Shown here in pieces: positions 27,213 through 35,964 of a stretch of DNA of 64,000 nt (the stretch's first letter is position 1; every line of letters starts with the position of its first letter). The notes under the pieces are model-generated. The model had not been told where the DNA came from and ran no database searches. It saw only the letters and a program-made list of their open reading frames with translations. The translations under genes were made by a program, and so were the position numbers. The stretch is from CAZUHB01 sp964620445 (lineage in GTDB: Bacteria; Planctomycetota; B15-G4; CAYZWU01). The stretch spans positions 30,799 to 94,798 of the forward strand of contig CAZUHB010000022.1 of NCBI GenBank assembly GCA_964620445.1, written 5' to 3'.

Positions 27213-28118
27213 ATGAGAGCAAAAGATTTCAGATCGTTGTCTCCTCAAGCCCAAGAAGAACTCCGAAAAGAAGCCGTGAATGCCGTTCTCGAGGGGCGCA
27301 CTCGGAAAGAAGTCGGTGAAGTCTTCGGTATCTCAGGGAAATCGGTTGGCCTCTGGGTCAAGAAGCACGAGGAAGCTGGCGCGAAGGCTCTGAATGCGAA
27401 AAGGAGAGGCAGACCGAGAGGAGGGATTCTCAAACCCTGGCAGTCCGCGCAGATCGTTCGAACCATCATTGATGGACGGCCGGATCAACTGGGATTGCCA
27501 TATTATCTCTGGAATCGTGAAGCGGTTTCTTCTCTCATCGAGAAACGATTTGACATCAGCCTGTCTGTCTGGACAGCTGGGCGCTATCTGGTCCGCTGGG
27601 GATTTACCCCGCAGAAGCCCGTGGAAAGAGTCTTTCTGAAAAATCCTGTTGAGGTCAAGCTGTGGTTGAATGAGGACTACCCTGCCATTCGCAGGCGGGC
27701 AAAGAACTACAACGCCGAAATCTACTGGGGTGATGAGAAGGGGTGTTGTATTGACCATAGCCTGGTAAGATCCACCAACAAGGGGGAGGGAATCCCGTTC
27801 TCGCGCGATACCGATCGACGCCCACATTTCCAGATGATCTCGGCGATAACCAATCGCGGTCGCGTAAAATTCATGTTTTACAAGGGGAGATACCGCTTTT
27901 CGGTCTTTCATGACTTTTCCACGCGAATCATCAGGGAGGCAGGGAGGAAAGTGTTTCTCGTTATCGATGGCCGCCCCGTACATAATTCCCGTAAAGTCAA
28001 AACCTGGCTGAAAAAGAACGGATCCCGCATTCGGCTATTTTTGCTTCCAGGATACAACCGAGAACTGATAAAACCACATGATGTTCTTGGCAGAGAACCT
28101 CAAGAGGTATTAACATGA
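27213..28118 (+). pseudogene. IS630-family transposase, C-terminally truncated
   Basis: The open frame extends from 27165; the likely start is ATG 27213 (MRAKDFRSLSPQAQEELRKE). Residues 1-65 form the HTH of this group (EGRTRKEVGEVFGISGKSVGLWVKKHE) followed by a GRPRGG linker. The DDE-type catalytic core has the first Asp in EIYWGDEKGC and the second in VFLVIDGRPVHNS. The third acidic residue normally lies in LPGYSPELNPDE. Here the sequence runs LLPGYNRELIKPHDV and the reading frame ends 13 residues later, so the catalytic Glu and the last ~40 residues are lost. The stop overlaps the ATG of the DUF362 gene (ATGA at 28115). It is an inactive remnant that may mark the recombination that brought in the low-GC segment. 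Confidence 0.82.
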
Positions 28119-29605
28119 ACGAAAGACATCATGTTGCGATTGTCCATGACAAAGAGGCCGGCTATGTTGAAACCCCTCCTTTTAATCCATCAATCAAGTA
28201 TCCAGAATATATATTCGGTAAGAAATTTATTGGTAAGAAAAACACAGCATATCACATGGTCCGCGATTGCTTGAAAATGCTGAGAATGGATGAGCAGAAT
28301 TATGGAAAACCCGAGTGGAATCCATTTTCAAAACTGATCAGGAAAGGCAATACGGTTGTTATCAAACCCAATTTTGTTCAAGACTTTCATGACACAGGAG
28401 GAGATATATTCAGTGTTATAACGCACGGTTCGATAATAAGAGCGATAGTTGATTATGTGGCATTAGGACTGCGGGGAGAAGGGATAATTTATATCGCCGA
28501 TGCTCCTATGATGAACTCTAGTTTTGACAATTTACTTCGCCAAACCGGTATCAATGAAATCGCGGACTTGTACAGTCGAGAATCGAGCATCGAGATAAAA
28601 GCGGTTGACTTGAGAGTCATGGGCGTGGACCTGGAAGATGGATTGGTCGTCAGGCGGAACGAACTGGAAGGAGATCCCCGGGGGTACCAGGTGGTCGACC
28701 TTGCGGGCAGGAGCATGCTCAAGGAGATCGATGCTCTGTCGCAAAAGCTGAGGGGGAGTGACTACGACATCGAAGTGACGCTTCAGCACCACGGCGGCGG
28801 AAAGCACGAGTACTTGATTTCGAACACCGCACTTTCGGCCGATCTGTTCGTGAATGTTCCAAAGTTGAAGACCCACAAGAAATCGGGCATCACCCTGAAT
28901 CTCAAAAATCTGATCGGTATAAACGGGGACAAGAATTGGATTCCTCACTACAGGATTGGCGGGCCCTCGACAGCGGGAGACGAATTCAGCAGCAAATCAT
29001 TCATCAGGCATCTCGAGAGTATTCTCAAGGAGGAGTTCAAGAAATTCGTCTACAAGAACCGATTCTTCAATCCGATCACGAAGAAGATCAGAAAGGTCCA
29101 GAAGTACATCGTGGACCAGTATAACATAACACCCATTCGCTCGGGTGCTTGGTACGGCAACGACACGTTATGGCGTTCGGTAATAGACCTGAACAACATA
29201 TTTCTTCACGTCGACGAAAACGGAACCATAACGGATAAGATTCGAAGGAAATACTTTTCCATAATCGATGGAATCATCGGCGGCGAAAAAGAAGGTCCCA
29301 TGAATTCGACGCCAAAAAGGTCGAACGTGATCCTGGGCGGATACTCCCCGCTTGCGGTTGATTTCTGTGCGGTGAGACTGATGGGTTTCGACTGGAAAAA
29401 AATCCCGCTCATGCGCAATGCGGTGAGACTGAAAGACATTTTCGCGCTCGACGATGTCAAAAACATCGAGATCTCGACCAATGAAGACAGCTTGAAGAAT
29501 ATACTGGACCAGGACCTCGACTGGAGCAGTACTCTCTCCTTCGAACCTCCCCTTGGCTGGCTCGGACAGATCGAACTGACAAGGAAGGCTGTCGAGGCGG
29601 TCTGA
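28115..29605 (+). CDS. DUF362-domain protein, compositionally mosaic
   Basis: ATG at 28115 overlapping the transposase remnant's stop, with AGAGG upstream at 28101-28105. There are 496 residues. DUF362 features are VVIKPNFVQ near residue 80, a helix-rich middle, and FVNVPKLKTHKKSGITLNLK followed by NLIGINGD, the best-conserved family block. The family's biochemical role is not established; some members carry ferredoxin domains, which this one lacks. The first ~490 bases are AT-rich like the upstream island, while from about 28610 on the gene has the GC-rich host composition, so the gene looks like a recombinant. A role in glycan or lipid modification is suggested only by location. Confidence 0.82.
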   Translation: MNERHHVAIVHDKEAGYVETPPFNPSIKYPEYIFGKKFIGKKNTAYHMVRDCLKMLRMDEQNYGKPEWNPFSKLIRKGNTVVIKPNFVQDFHDTGGDIFSVITHGSIIRAIVDYVALGLRGEGIIYIADAPMMNSSFDNLLRQTGINEIADLYSRESSIEIKAVDLRVMGVDLEDGLVVRRNELEGDPRGYQVVDLAGRSMLKEIDALSQKLRGSDYDIEVTLQHHGGGKHEYLISNTALSADLFVNVPKLKTHKKSGITLNLKNLIGINGDKNWIPHYRIGGPSTAGDEFSSKSFIRHLESILKEEFKKFVYKNRFFNPITKKIRKVQKYIVDQYNITPIRSGAWYGNDTLWRSVIDLNNIFLHVDENGTITDKIRRKYFSIIDGIIGGEKEGPMNSTPKRSNVILGGYSPLAVDFCAVRLMGFDWKKIPLMRNAVRLKDIFALDDVKNIEISTNEDSLKNILDQDLDWSSTLSFEPPLGWLGQIELTRKAVEAV

Positions 29606-29652
29606 GACATGGTGGGCGTGGATTGAGACTGGAGGAGTGCGGCAGGAGATGG

Positions 29653-30435
29653 CTACTTCAAGATTTCTTTTCTGATCTTGAACCAGTATCTTCCGAGCAT
29701 CGATTTGATCAGCTTCTTGGCCTTCCACGTGAGAGACTGCTTCAGCCGCGCCACGAATTTTCCCGCGGCCAGCTCCGCCGAGTACCTCCCCGACATGCCT
29801 CGCCAGATAGTGTAGCGCCCCAAGACGAGGCAATCGTCGACGTGATGGCACTTGAGAGTCGGCTCGGATATGAATAGCGCCCGGAATCCCGCGAGCGCGG
29901 CAGTCTCCGCGACCTCTCTTGAATAGTAACCGCCCGGGCTGGAAGCGGCCAGAATCGGCTGGCCCAGCAGGTCGGACAACCTCCTCCGGCTATCGGTCCA
30001 TTCACGAAGCAGCCTCTCCCTGCTGCAGCCAGACATGTGTTTCGGATGGGAACGGGAATGGCTGCCGATCAGATGACCGCGGCGGGCGATCTCCCGAATG
30101 TCGTTCTCGCTCACAAAGGTTCGCTCGTTGATGAATTCGGTGGTGATGAAGAAATGTCCGACCCAGCCCTTGCTTTCCAGGATGTCGACGATCTGGACGG
30201 CGCTGGCGCCACCATCGTCGAAAGTCAAGAAAAGGGGCACCTTGCCATCGCGTTTCTTGAGATGGTCGGAGACCAGTTCCGGCAGACGGTCGATGGTGCG
30301 CTCGATCCTGTCCACGTGATACCCGAAATCATCGACGTCGAGCTTGTACCTTGCCGCCCCGGGCCACAGGAAACCGCTCGAGTCGAAGTCCCCCTTGTCG
30401 ACGATATCGTGATAGAGCAGTGAAATCGCCTTCAT
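29653..30435 (-). CDS. Polysaccharide deacetylase (NodB-like) family protein
   Basis: The frame opens at 30498, but the ATG at 30435 overlaps the upstream stop (ATGA) and begins MKAISLLYHDIVD, a typical start; 260 residues. The NodB-type metal site is visible: LFLTFDDGGAS (two Asp) and GSHSRSHPKH (HxxxH). The later motif SSPGGYYSREVAETAALAGF matches the family's [RP]GGxxx segment. It should remove an N-acetyl (or formyl/acyl) group from a sugar. It is the last gene of the eight-gene export operon and is translationally coupled to a formyltransferase-like gene, suggesting sequential N-deacylation and re-acylation of an amino sugar. The substrate is unknown. Confidence 0.85.
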   Translation of the reverse strand: MKAISLLYHDIVDKGDFDSSGFLWPGAARYKLDVDDFGYHVDRIERTIDRLPELVSDHLKKRDGKVPLFLTFDDGGASAVQIVDILESKGWVGHFFITTEFINERTFVSENDIREIARRGHLIGSHSRSHPKHMSGCSRERLLREWTDSRRRLSDLLGQPILAASSPGGYYSREVAETAALAGFRALFISEPTLKCHHVDDCLVLGRYTIWRGMSGRYSAELAAGKFVARLKQSLTWKAKKLIKSMLGRYWFKIRKEILK

Positions 30436-31220
30436 TTCCCGCGCCTTCTGGCTTGCCGTTTCCACCCGAGATATTTCGACAGCCACGGCTGGCCCCACAC
30501 GCGCGAAGATCTTCCGCTCGTGTCGATGGTCCGGCAGTTTCCTCGAACGATCTCCTCGAATTTGATTCTGATCCCGTCGAGATTTTCAAAGGTCATCATG
30601 TCCTGGATGATGATGTGGGAGTCCTTCACCTCGTCGTAGTCGCAGGTGAAATATTCATGGACCGGGCCGGTGTCGATCCCCTTGTCGATTTTGAGCAAGG
30701 TCATCCCCACCTTCTCGAGGTCGCCGCTGGCCAGGGCCCAGAAACAGCCATGAGAATTGCGGTATTCGGGACAGATGCCGGGGTGGGCCACGAAAACACC
30801 GGAATCGGGAATGGAGAAGATCCTCTCCTTGAGAAGGGACTTGCATCTCGCGAATACGATGTCCGGTCTCCTCTCTTCCATGAAGTCGCGGGTGCGGTCG
30901 GAATTCGGGTCGCTCGTCAGGAGGAGATCGGTCTCGGCGGGGACCTCGGGATATTCCCGGCAGAGCTGTGCCAGCTTGTTTTCCTGCCACTCCCGGGCCT
31001 TGCGGGTGAGAAACAGCCTGCAGTAGATCTTGTAGCCGATCACGTCGAGGAACCTGAAGGGGCCGATCCTCCTGATCTCGCTTCTCACCCGTTGGAGATG
31101 ACGCCCGCCCCTGTCCCTGATGACGATGATGCCGGCGAGATCGCTGAACGACGCCATCCATCGCGCGATTCCCACCCTGGTCAGATCGGATCCTTCCTGA
31201 CATATGAGCATCGACTTCAT
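30432..31220 (-). CDS. Formyltransferase-like protein (GART/fMT fold)
   Basis: There are 262 residues. The core motif AHPGICPEYRNSHGCFWALA followed by VGMTLLKIDKGIDTGPV is that of formyltetrahydrofolate-dependent formyltransferases (HxSLLPxYRG...DTG). The catalytic His and Asp are kept, but the Asn that normally precedes the His by two residues (NxH) is Val here (VAH), so the chemistry may differ or the enzyme may belong to a divergent subgroup. The first ~90 residues resemble the Rossmann folate-binding part only weakly. Overlap by 4 bases with the deacetylase gene suggests they act on the same amino sugar, for example removal of acetyl and addition of formyl. This is inference. Confidence 0.75.
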   Translation of the reverse strand: MKSMLICQEGSDLTRVGIARWMASFSDLAGIIVIRDRGGRHLQRVRSEIRRIGPFRFLDVIGYKIYCRLFLTRKAREWQENKLAQLCREYPEVPAETDLLLTSDPNSDRTRDFMEERRPDIVFARCKSLLKERIFSIPDSGVFVAHPGICPEYRNSHGCFWALASGDLEKVGMTLLKIDKGIDTGPVHEYFTCDYDEVKDSHIIIQDMMTFENLDGIRIKFEEIVRGNCRTIDTSGRSSRVWGQPWLSKYLGWKRQARRRGK

Positions 31221-31236
31221 CGTTGAGGCGCTCTTT

Positions 31237-32280
31237 TCAGCAATTTGCCACCGACGAGTTTTTGAGCGGGGTACAGAGACCGATCAGCACGCCAGATCCC
31301 CACATGTGGTGCACCAGGAAGACGATGAGAGGAAAAAGGTGCACCAGATTCCAGTCGCCCTTCCTGCAGGAGATCAGACTGGCCGAGAGGAGAAAGACCA
31401 GATAGGTGCCGAACAGGGCGACGAACAGGTACAGGAAGAAGGGCGAGAGCAAGGACAAAAGAAGGGTCGAGATCTCGCAGAACACGAAGAGGGGCGGCAC
31501 GAGATGCCGCCATTTCAGGCTTCCCGGATGAACGCGCAGAAAGCGTCCCTTCCAGATGCCGTAGTTGAAATACTGCCGAATCAGCTTCTTGATCGACACG
31601 CGGGAGAAGTAGTTCGACCTGATCTTGGGCGAGAGATAGATCGAACCTCCCGATTTGCGGATGCGATGGTTCAACTCGTAATCCTGGTGCCTGATGAAGC
31701 GCTCGTCGAAGAGTCCGATCTTCAGCAAGGTCTCCTTCTTGAAGGTCCCGAAGGGAACGGTATCGACGAACCCGGCTTTCTTGCTCGTTCTGAATGCGGA
31801 ATTGCCGACCCCGAATCGTGAGCTCATCGCCAGGGCGATCGCCTTCGCGTGCCGCCCCTCGCCGATCGTGTTGATCGGTCCGCCCACGACATCGCAGCCG
31901 ACATCGTCGAGGGCCAGAACGCATTCGGATATGTAGTCTTTTTCGATCTCCACATGGCCGTCGACCCTCACGATGATCGAACCGGCGGCCTTTCTTATCG
32001 CCCTGTTCAAGCCTGAAGGCACGAATCGTTCGGGATTCTCCAGGACCGTGATTTCCGGCGTCGAGAGGTCTTGCGCGGTGCGGTCGTTGATCAGCTGATG
32101 AATCTCGGCGACGGTACCGTCGTCCGACATGCCGTCGGAAATGATGATCTCGATCCTCTCCAGGGGATAATCCTGACCGATTATCGATTCGAGAGTGCCG
32201 CGTATGTAGGGCTTCTCGTTCCTGATGGCCATTACGACGCTGACACGAGGCGGTTTGTCCAGAGTATCGTCCTTGTTCAA
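31237..32280 (-). CDS. GT2 glycosyltransferase with C-terminal membrane segments (ExoA-like)
   Basis: The open frame runs upstream to 32802 inside the neighbouring gene, but family similarity begins only at PPRVSVVMAIRNEKPYI. There is no ATG before that point; in-frame TTG codons at 32280 and 32298 are the best starts, giving about 347 residues. GT-A motifs are IIGQDYPLERIEIIISDGMSDDGT, VRVDGHVEI (DxD-like DGH) and FIRHQDYELNHRI. Three to four hydrophobic segments at the end (FVFCEISTLLLSLLSPFFLYLF onward) anchor it in the membrane. This layout matches ExoA/succinoglycan-type transferases that elongate lipid-linked units at the inner membrane. It lies inside the export operon, 59 bases downstream of the ligase/TPR gene and 16 bases upstream of the formyltransferase-like gene. 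Confidence 0.82.
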   Translation of the reverse strand: MNKDDTLDKPPRVSVVMAIRNEKPYIRGTLESIIGQDYPLERIEIIISDGMSDDGTVAEIHQLINDRTAQDLSTPEITVLENPERFVPSGLNRAIRKAAGSIIVRVDGHVEIEKDYISECVLALDDVGCDVVGGPINTIGEGRHAKAIALAMSSRFGVGNSAFRTSKKAGFVDTVPFGTFKKETLLKIGLFDERFIRHQDYELNHRIRKSGGSIYLSPKIRSNYFSRVSIKKLIRQYFNYGIWKGRFLRVHPGSLKWRHLVPPLFVFCEISTLLLSLLSPFFLYLFVALFGTYLVFLLSASLISCRKGDWNLVHLFPLIVFLVHHMWGSGVLIGLCTPLKNSSVANC

Positions 32281-32339
32281 AATATCTCGAGACTCCAAAA
32301 CCGGTTGCCAATAACCGCGTGACGGCGAACGGTCGAATT

Positions 32340-35300
32340 TCAGAAAATCTTGGTTCGGAAAAGCCGTTCCCCGCCCTCCACCAGCAGCGACGGCTGCTCC
32401 GGAATCACGATGCTGACGGTGAGGAACTCGACCATGTCGAGGTTGAAGGACAACTCTCTCCGCTCGACGAGGACCTCGCCCGATCGGGGATTGTCGACGG
32501 GATAATTCCATTCGCCGCTGCCGATCGGATGGTCGTCCTTGAAGAGAATCCTCCACTCGTTGTTGCAGAAGTGAACGGACGAGTAGGAATTTGCCGGCAA
32601 GGCATCGAGAAACTGCCAGTAATAAGTGATGTCCCAGGACCCGGTCGCCTTTTTGTTCATGCCGTAGCCGAGCAGAACGATTTTTCCGCCGAAGACGATA
32701 TCCGTTCTTGTTTCGGGCAACAACGCCTCCAACGCCTCCGAGACGGTCGGCTTCCCCTCGAACTCGGCGGAGATCAGCTTTGCCGGGAAGGGAACGGGGC
32801 AATCGCTTTTCAGAGACGCCAGCCGTCTGAGAGTGTCCAGATGGGTGGGGACAGATTCGAGAACCTGGAGGTAAGCGTTGATCGCGGCGTCCGCCTTTCC
32901 CTCGCCTTCCAGGCCGAGACCGAGATAGAACCAGGTCAAGTGGTTCCGGTTCGGCAAACCGGAGCTCTTCTCCTCGTCATCGGTGATCCGACGCAACGTG
33001 TCGCATCCATGATCGAAGGACTTCGTGAGAATGTCGATCGAGCCTTCGATGAAGGGGATGGCGAGTTTCTTTCCGTCGGTCCGGAGTCTGATATTCTCGA
33101 GAATGGTGCTCGCCTTGCTGGCATGCCCCGCGCTCAGCGTATCGTTGAGAAGAACGAGCCTGAACAGGCTGTTGAAGGTCTTGTCCACATCGACGGCGCT
33201 CTCGGTGGAGCTCGGAATGAGCGAGAGCTCCGCCGCGAGAAGAAGAGTCTCGGGATCGGCCCAGTCCCTTTCGAGAACTTCCGAGACCAGCAGGTAGGCG
33301 TCACGGTATCGCCAGCCCTTCATGAGAAAACGGGCCTGGTCCATCGTGTCCGTGAATTTCCGCCGCACCAGTTTGACCCAGGTGCGCACCTCGGTCTTCC
33401 TGTCGGTAAATCGTTTCAAAATACCGAACACCATGATGCGCCGCTGTGAAATCGAGATGAGAACGTCGAGCGGATCCCGCATGTCGTACCCGTCGGAGCC
33501 GATCTCGAAAGCCATCGCCTCCGTGTGGTCGAGGGATTCCAGATCGCTCTCGCCGTTCTGGAACGCGATCAGTTCCTGAATCCTGTCCAGCGCGAGAAGC
33601 ACATCATCCCACCGGTTCGATTTCCAGAGATACCTCGCCAGCGCCTCATATCCTCTGATCGTTTTCGGCGTGACCGAGAAGAGCGATTCGACCCGGTTCA
33701 TCTTGTTGTGGATGAGAGGGTAGATCTCCTCGGCATTCAGCGGATTCGAAGCGATCGAGCGCCGGAAGCAATCCTCGATGAAATCCAGGTCGGGGGACTC
33801 GTCGAGCGGAGTGCCGTTGTTGATCGCGTTGACGAGCAGAATTCTTCCGGCTCGAAGGAGTGTGCCCGGCTTGTTGGCCGCGAGCCATAGGGCGATCCGG
33901 GCTTCGGCCGCCCCGGGGATCGACCGGGTATCGGCATAAGCCTTGTCTCCGATCCTCGAGAGTTCGGGCCTTCCCATCTCGCCGACGATTTCAGCCTTGG
34001 CCAGGTGAAACCTCTTTGTCGCGGGCCCCTGGCTGATCGCTTTCTGGACATGGTCTCTCGCTTCCTCGAGGAACGGAAGGCGCTCGTCGGCCATATCCAC
34101 GAGATGGACGAGGAAAAAAGTATCTTCCAGCTCGCGGAGCTTCGCCTGGTCGGCGCTGTCCAGATTCTGGGACTTGAAAAAGGAAAGCGCCGTCTCTCGA
34201 GCCTCGCTCCTCACCAGTTGATCGGCCGAGTCGACCCTCTCGATCCCCTTGGCGAACAGGATGCGAGGATTCCTTTCATCGAGGGCGAGAGCCCTGTCGA
34301 GATCCTCGGCCGAACCGCTCCCGGCGGACCCTGAAACCGGCAAGAAGTAATAATTGTGCGCTTGTCCCCCCGAGTCCGACGACGCGAGATAGTTGTTGAG
34401 ATGAATGTCCGCCATCGCGGTCCGCACCGGGCCGACGGTGAAAAAGGCTGGAAGACCGACGGCACCCAGGAGGATCACCGCCCGGAGCGGGACCGACTCG
34501 AGCGGAATCGAGAAGCTCTTGATCCGCGCCTTCGATCTGCTCGACTTCCCCGGATTGTTTGCCGTCGCGTGCCACACACCGAAGATGATGGCGAAGATGA
34601 TCCCGTTCGACGTGATCTTGTATAAGTTGAAGTCGAACAGACTGTGAACGAACATGGCCCCGCATGCCGCCAGCCCGCCGATCGACATCCACCGGCAGAA
34701 CGGATCGTGGCGCTTGAGCGTCTTGCGCATCAGGCCGGCGAAAAGGAAAAGGACGCCGCCGACGCCGATCAAGCCTCCGACGGCGCCGGTTTCGCAGAAG
34801 ACCTGCAGCCAGTCGTTGTGGAGATAGTCGGCGTATCTGTCGCCGAAGCGCGAGGACTGGTATCGTTCGAAAACCTCCTCGAAGGTTCCGAATCCGCTTC
34901 CGAGGAGGGGGAAGTCCTTGGTCATCTCCAGCCCCGAATACCAGAGATCGACCCGTCCCCTCCAGGAGATCGACTGGGACGACGCCGCCTCCTCGATCCG
35001 CTCGATGACCATCTCCGTCCCGATTCCGAGGGCCACGCAGAGGATCACCAGGATCATCAAGAGAAGGATCAGCGTGTACTTGCGGAAACCGGCCGTCATG
35101 CCGACGAAGAGAAAAAAGGCGACCAGCGATCCCACCATGCAGATGAGGCCCGCCCGGGAGAGGGAAAAGAGCACTGCCACGGCCATGATCACGATGAGCA
35201 ACCCCAGAATGATCTGCCTGTGCAATCCCGATCCCGATATGGCGTCCACCGCGCGAGCCCTGAAATTTCCCCCGCTGTTCCAGCGCGGCGCGATGGTCAT

Positions 35301-35954
35301 GAAATAACCGAGCGCCATGGGAAGGATCATCTCGAGCAACCCGGCGAAATGGTTCTTGTTGATAAAGGTGCCCGTCACCGCCTCGGTGTTGAAAATCTTC
35401 TCGTTCCAGAAGATATGGTTCGATCCGGAAAACCTCTCCGCGAATCCGTAGATCGCCTCGAAGGAACCCACGGCAACCAGGGCGAGCACGATGGTGACGA
35501 CCTGGCTGCGTTTCCTGAAGGTGTTGATGATCACGAGAAAGACGAGGATGAACGAGATCAGCCGTTGCATCGCCCAGGAGGTGTTGTAGGGAGTGATCGA
35601 CAGGGAGCGCGCCTCGCCCGACTCGGGATAGTTTTCGAGTGTCCGTTCGTAGATCTGCGCCGTCTGGGGCGAGATCGCCTCGAGCCGGCCGGGATCGAGA
35701 GGGATCAGCTGGGCGAAGGCGACGAGAAGGAAAAGGCCGGCAAAGATGAGGACAGGCTCGCGCACCAGGAGCAGACGCTTTTTGATCACGCCCTGGAGGA
35801 GCCAGAGCGCCGTGATTGTCAGGGAGAGTATGAAAAGCGAATTCCTCGCCCACGGCGCCACCGATCCCATCGCGAGCGGAGAGAGGACGATCATGGAGAC
35901 GAGCACGACGAGAATCAGAATGTCGAATATATCGAGACGGTTCTTCCAGTCCAT
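32340..35954 (-). CDS. O-antigen ligase/polymerase (Wzy_C) fused to long TPR-like domain
   Basis: Start ATG at 35954 (MDWKNRLDIF) with GAGG at 35963-35966; the frame continues 6 codons further to a TTG at 35972. There are 1204 residues. Residues 1-480 are polytopic with the Wzy_C hallmarks: INKNHFAGLLEMILPMALGY, LFSLSRAGLICMVGSLVAF, LLGSGFGTFEEVFERYQ and DYLHNDWLQVFCETG. The remaining ~700 residues are soluble, mainly helical and TPR-like (for example FLYLQVLESVPTHLDTLRRL-type repeats), probably periplasmic. Ligases with long TPR tails are known in several exopolysaccharide systems, where the tail is thought to bind the acceptor or the polymer. A second Wzy-like gene exists at 20520, so this one may be the ligase or serve a different glycan. 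Confidence 0.82.
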   Translation of the reverse strand: MDWKNRLDIFDILILVVLVSMIVLSPLAMGSVAPWARNSLFILSLTITALWLLQGVIKKRLLLVREPVLIFAGLFLLVAFAQLIPLDPGRLEAISPQTAQIYERTLENYPESGEARSLSITPYNTSWAMQRLISFILVFLVIINTFRKRSQVVTIVLALVAVGSFEAIYGFAERFSGSNHIFWNEKIFNTEAVTGTFINKNHFAGLLEMILPMALGYFMTIAPRWNSGGNFRARAVDAISGSGLHRQIILGLLIVIMAVAVLFSLSRAGLICMVGSLVAFFLFVGMTAGFRKYTLILLLMILVILCVALGIGTEMVIERIEEAASSQSISWRGRVDLWYSGLEMTKDFPLLGSGFGTFEEVFERYQSSRFGDRYADYLHNDWLQVFCETGAVGGLIGVGGVLFLFAGLMRKTLKRHDPFCRWMSIGGLAACGAMFVHSLFDFNLYKITSNGIIFAIIFGVWHATANNPGKSSRSKARIKSFSIPLESVPLRAVILLGAVGLPAFFTVGPVRTAMADIHLNNYLASSDSGGQAHNYYFLPVSGSAGSGSAEDLDRALALDERNPRILFAKGIERVDSADQLVRSEARETALSFFKSQNLDSADQAKLRELEDTFFLVHLVDMADERLPFLEEARDHVQKAISQGPATKRFHLAKAEIVGEMGRPELSRIGDKAYADTRSIPGAAEARIALWLAANKPGTLLRAGRILLVNAINNGTPLDESPDLDFIEDCFRRSIASNPLNAEEIYPLIHNKMNRVESLFSVTPKTIRGYEALARYLWKSNRWDDVLLALDRIQELIAFQNGESDLESLDHTEAMAFEIGSDGYDMRDPLDVLISISQRRIMVFGILKRFTDRKTEVRTWVKLVRRKFTDTMDQARFLMKGWRYRDAYLLVSEVLERDWADPETLLLAAELSLIPSSTESAVDVDKTFNSLFRLVLLNDTLSAGHASKASTILENIRLRTDGKKLAIPFIEGSIDILTKSFDHGCDTLRRITDDEEKSSGLPNRNHLTWFYLGLGLEGEGKADAAINAYLQVLESVPTHLDTLRRLASLKSDCPVPFPAKLISAEFEGKPTVSEALEALLPETRTDIVFGGKIVLLGYGMNKKATGSWDITYYWQFLDALPANSYSSVHFCNNEWRILFKDDHPIGSGEWNYPVDNPRSGEVLVERRELSFNLDMVEFLTVSIVIPEQPSLLVEGGERLFRTKIF

Positions 35955-35964
35955 GGGCCGTGCC

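Larger units (their letters stand above)
25080..28610. mobile_element. Low-GC segment, probable horizontally acquired insertion
   Basis: From just after the radical SAM stop to about 28610 the sequence is visibly AT-richer (roughly low 40s percent GC by eye in parts) than both flanks, and codons ending in A/T become common. It carries a PaaK/CapK-like gene, a gene-poor stretch, a truncated IS630 transposase and the first ~490 bases of the DUF362 gene. The left edge coincides with the end of a gene. The right edge lies inside a coding sequence. No flanking direct repeat was recognised by eye. Confidence 0.55.
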
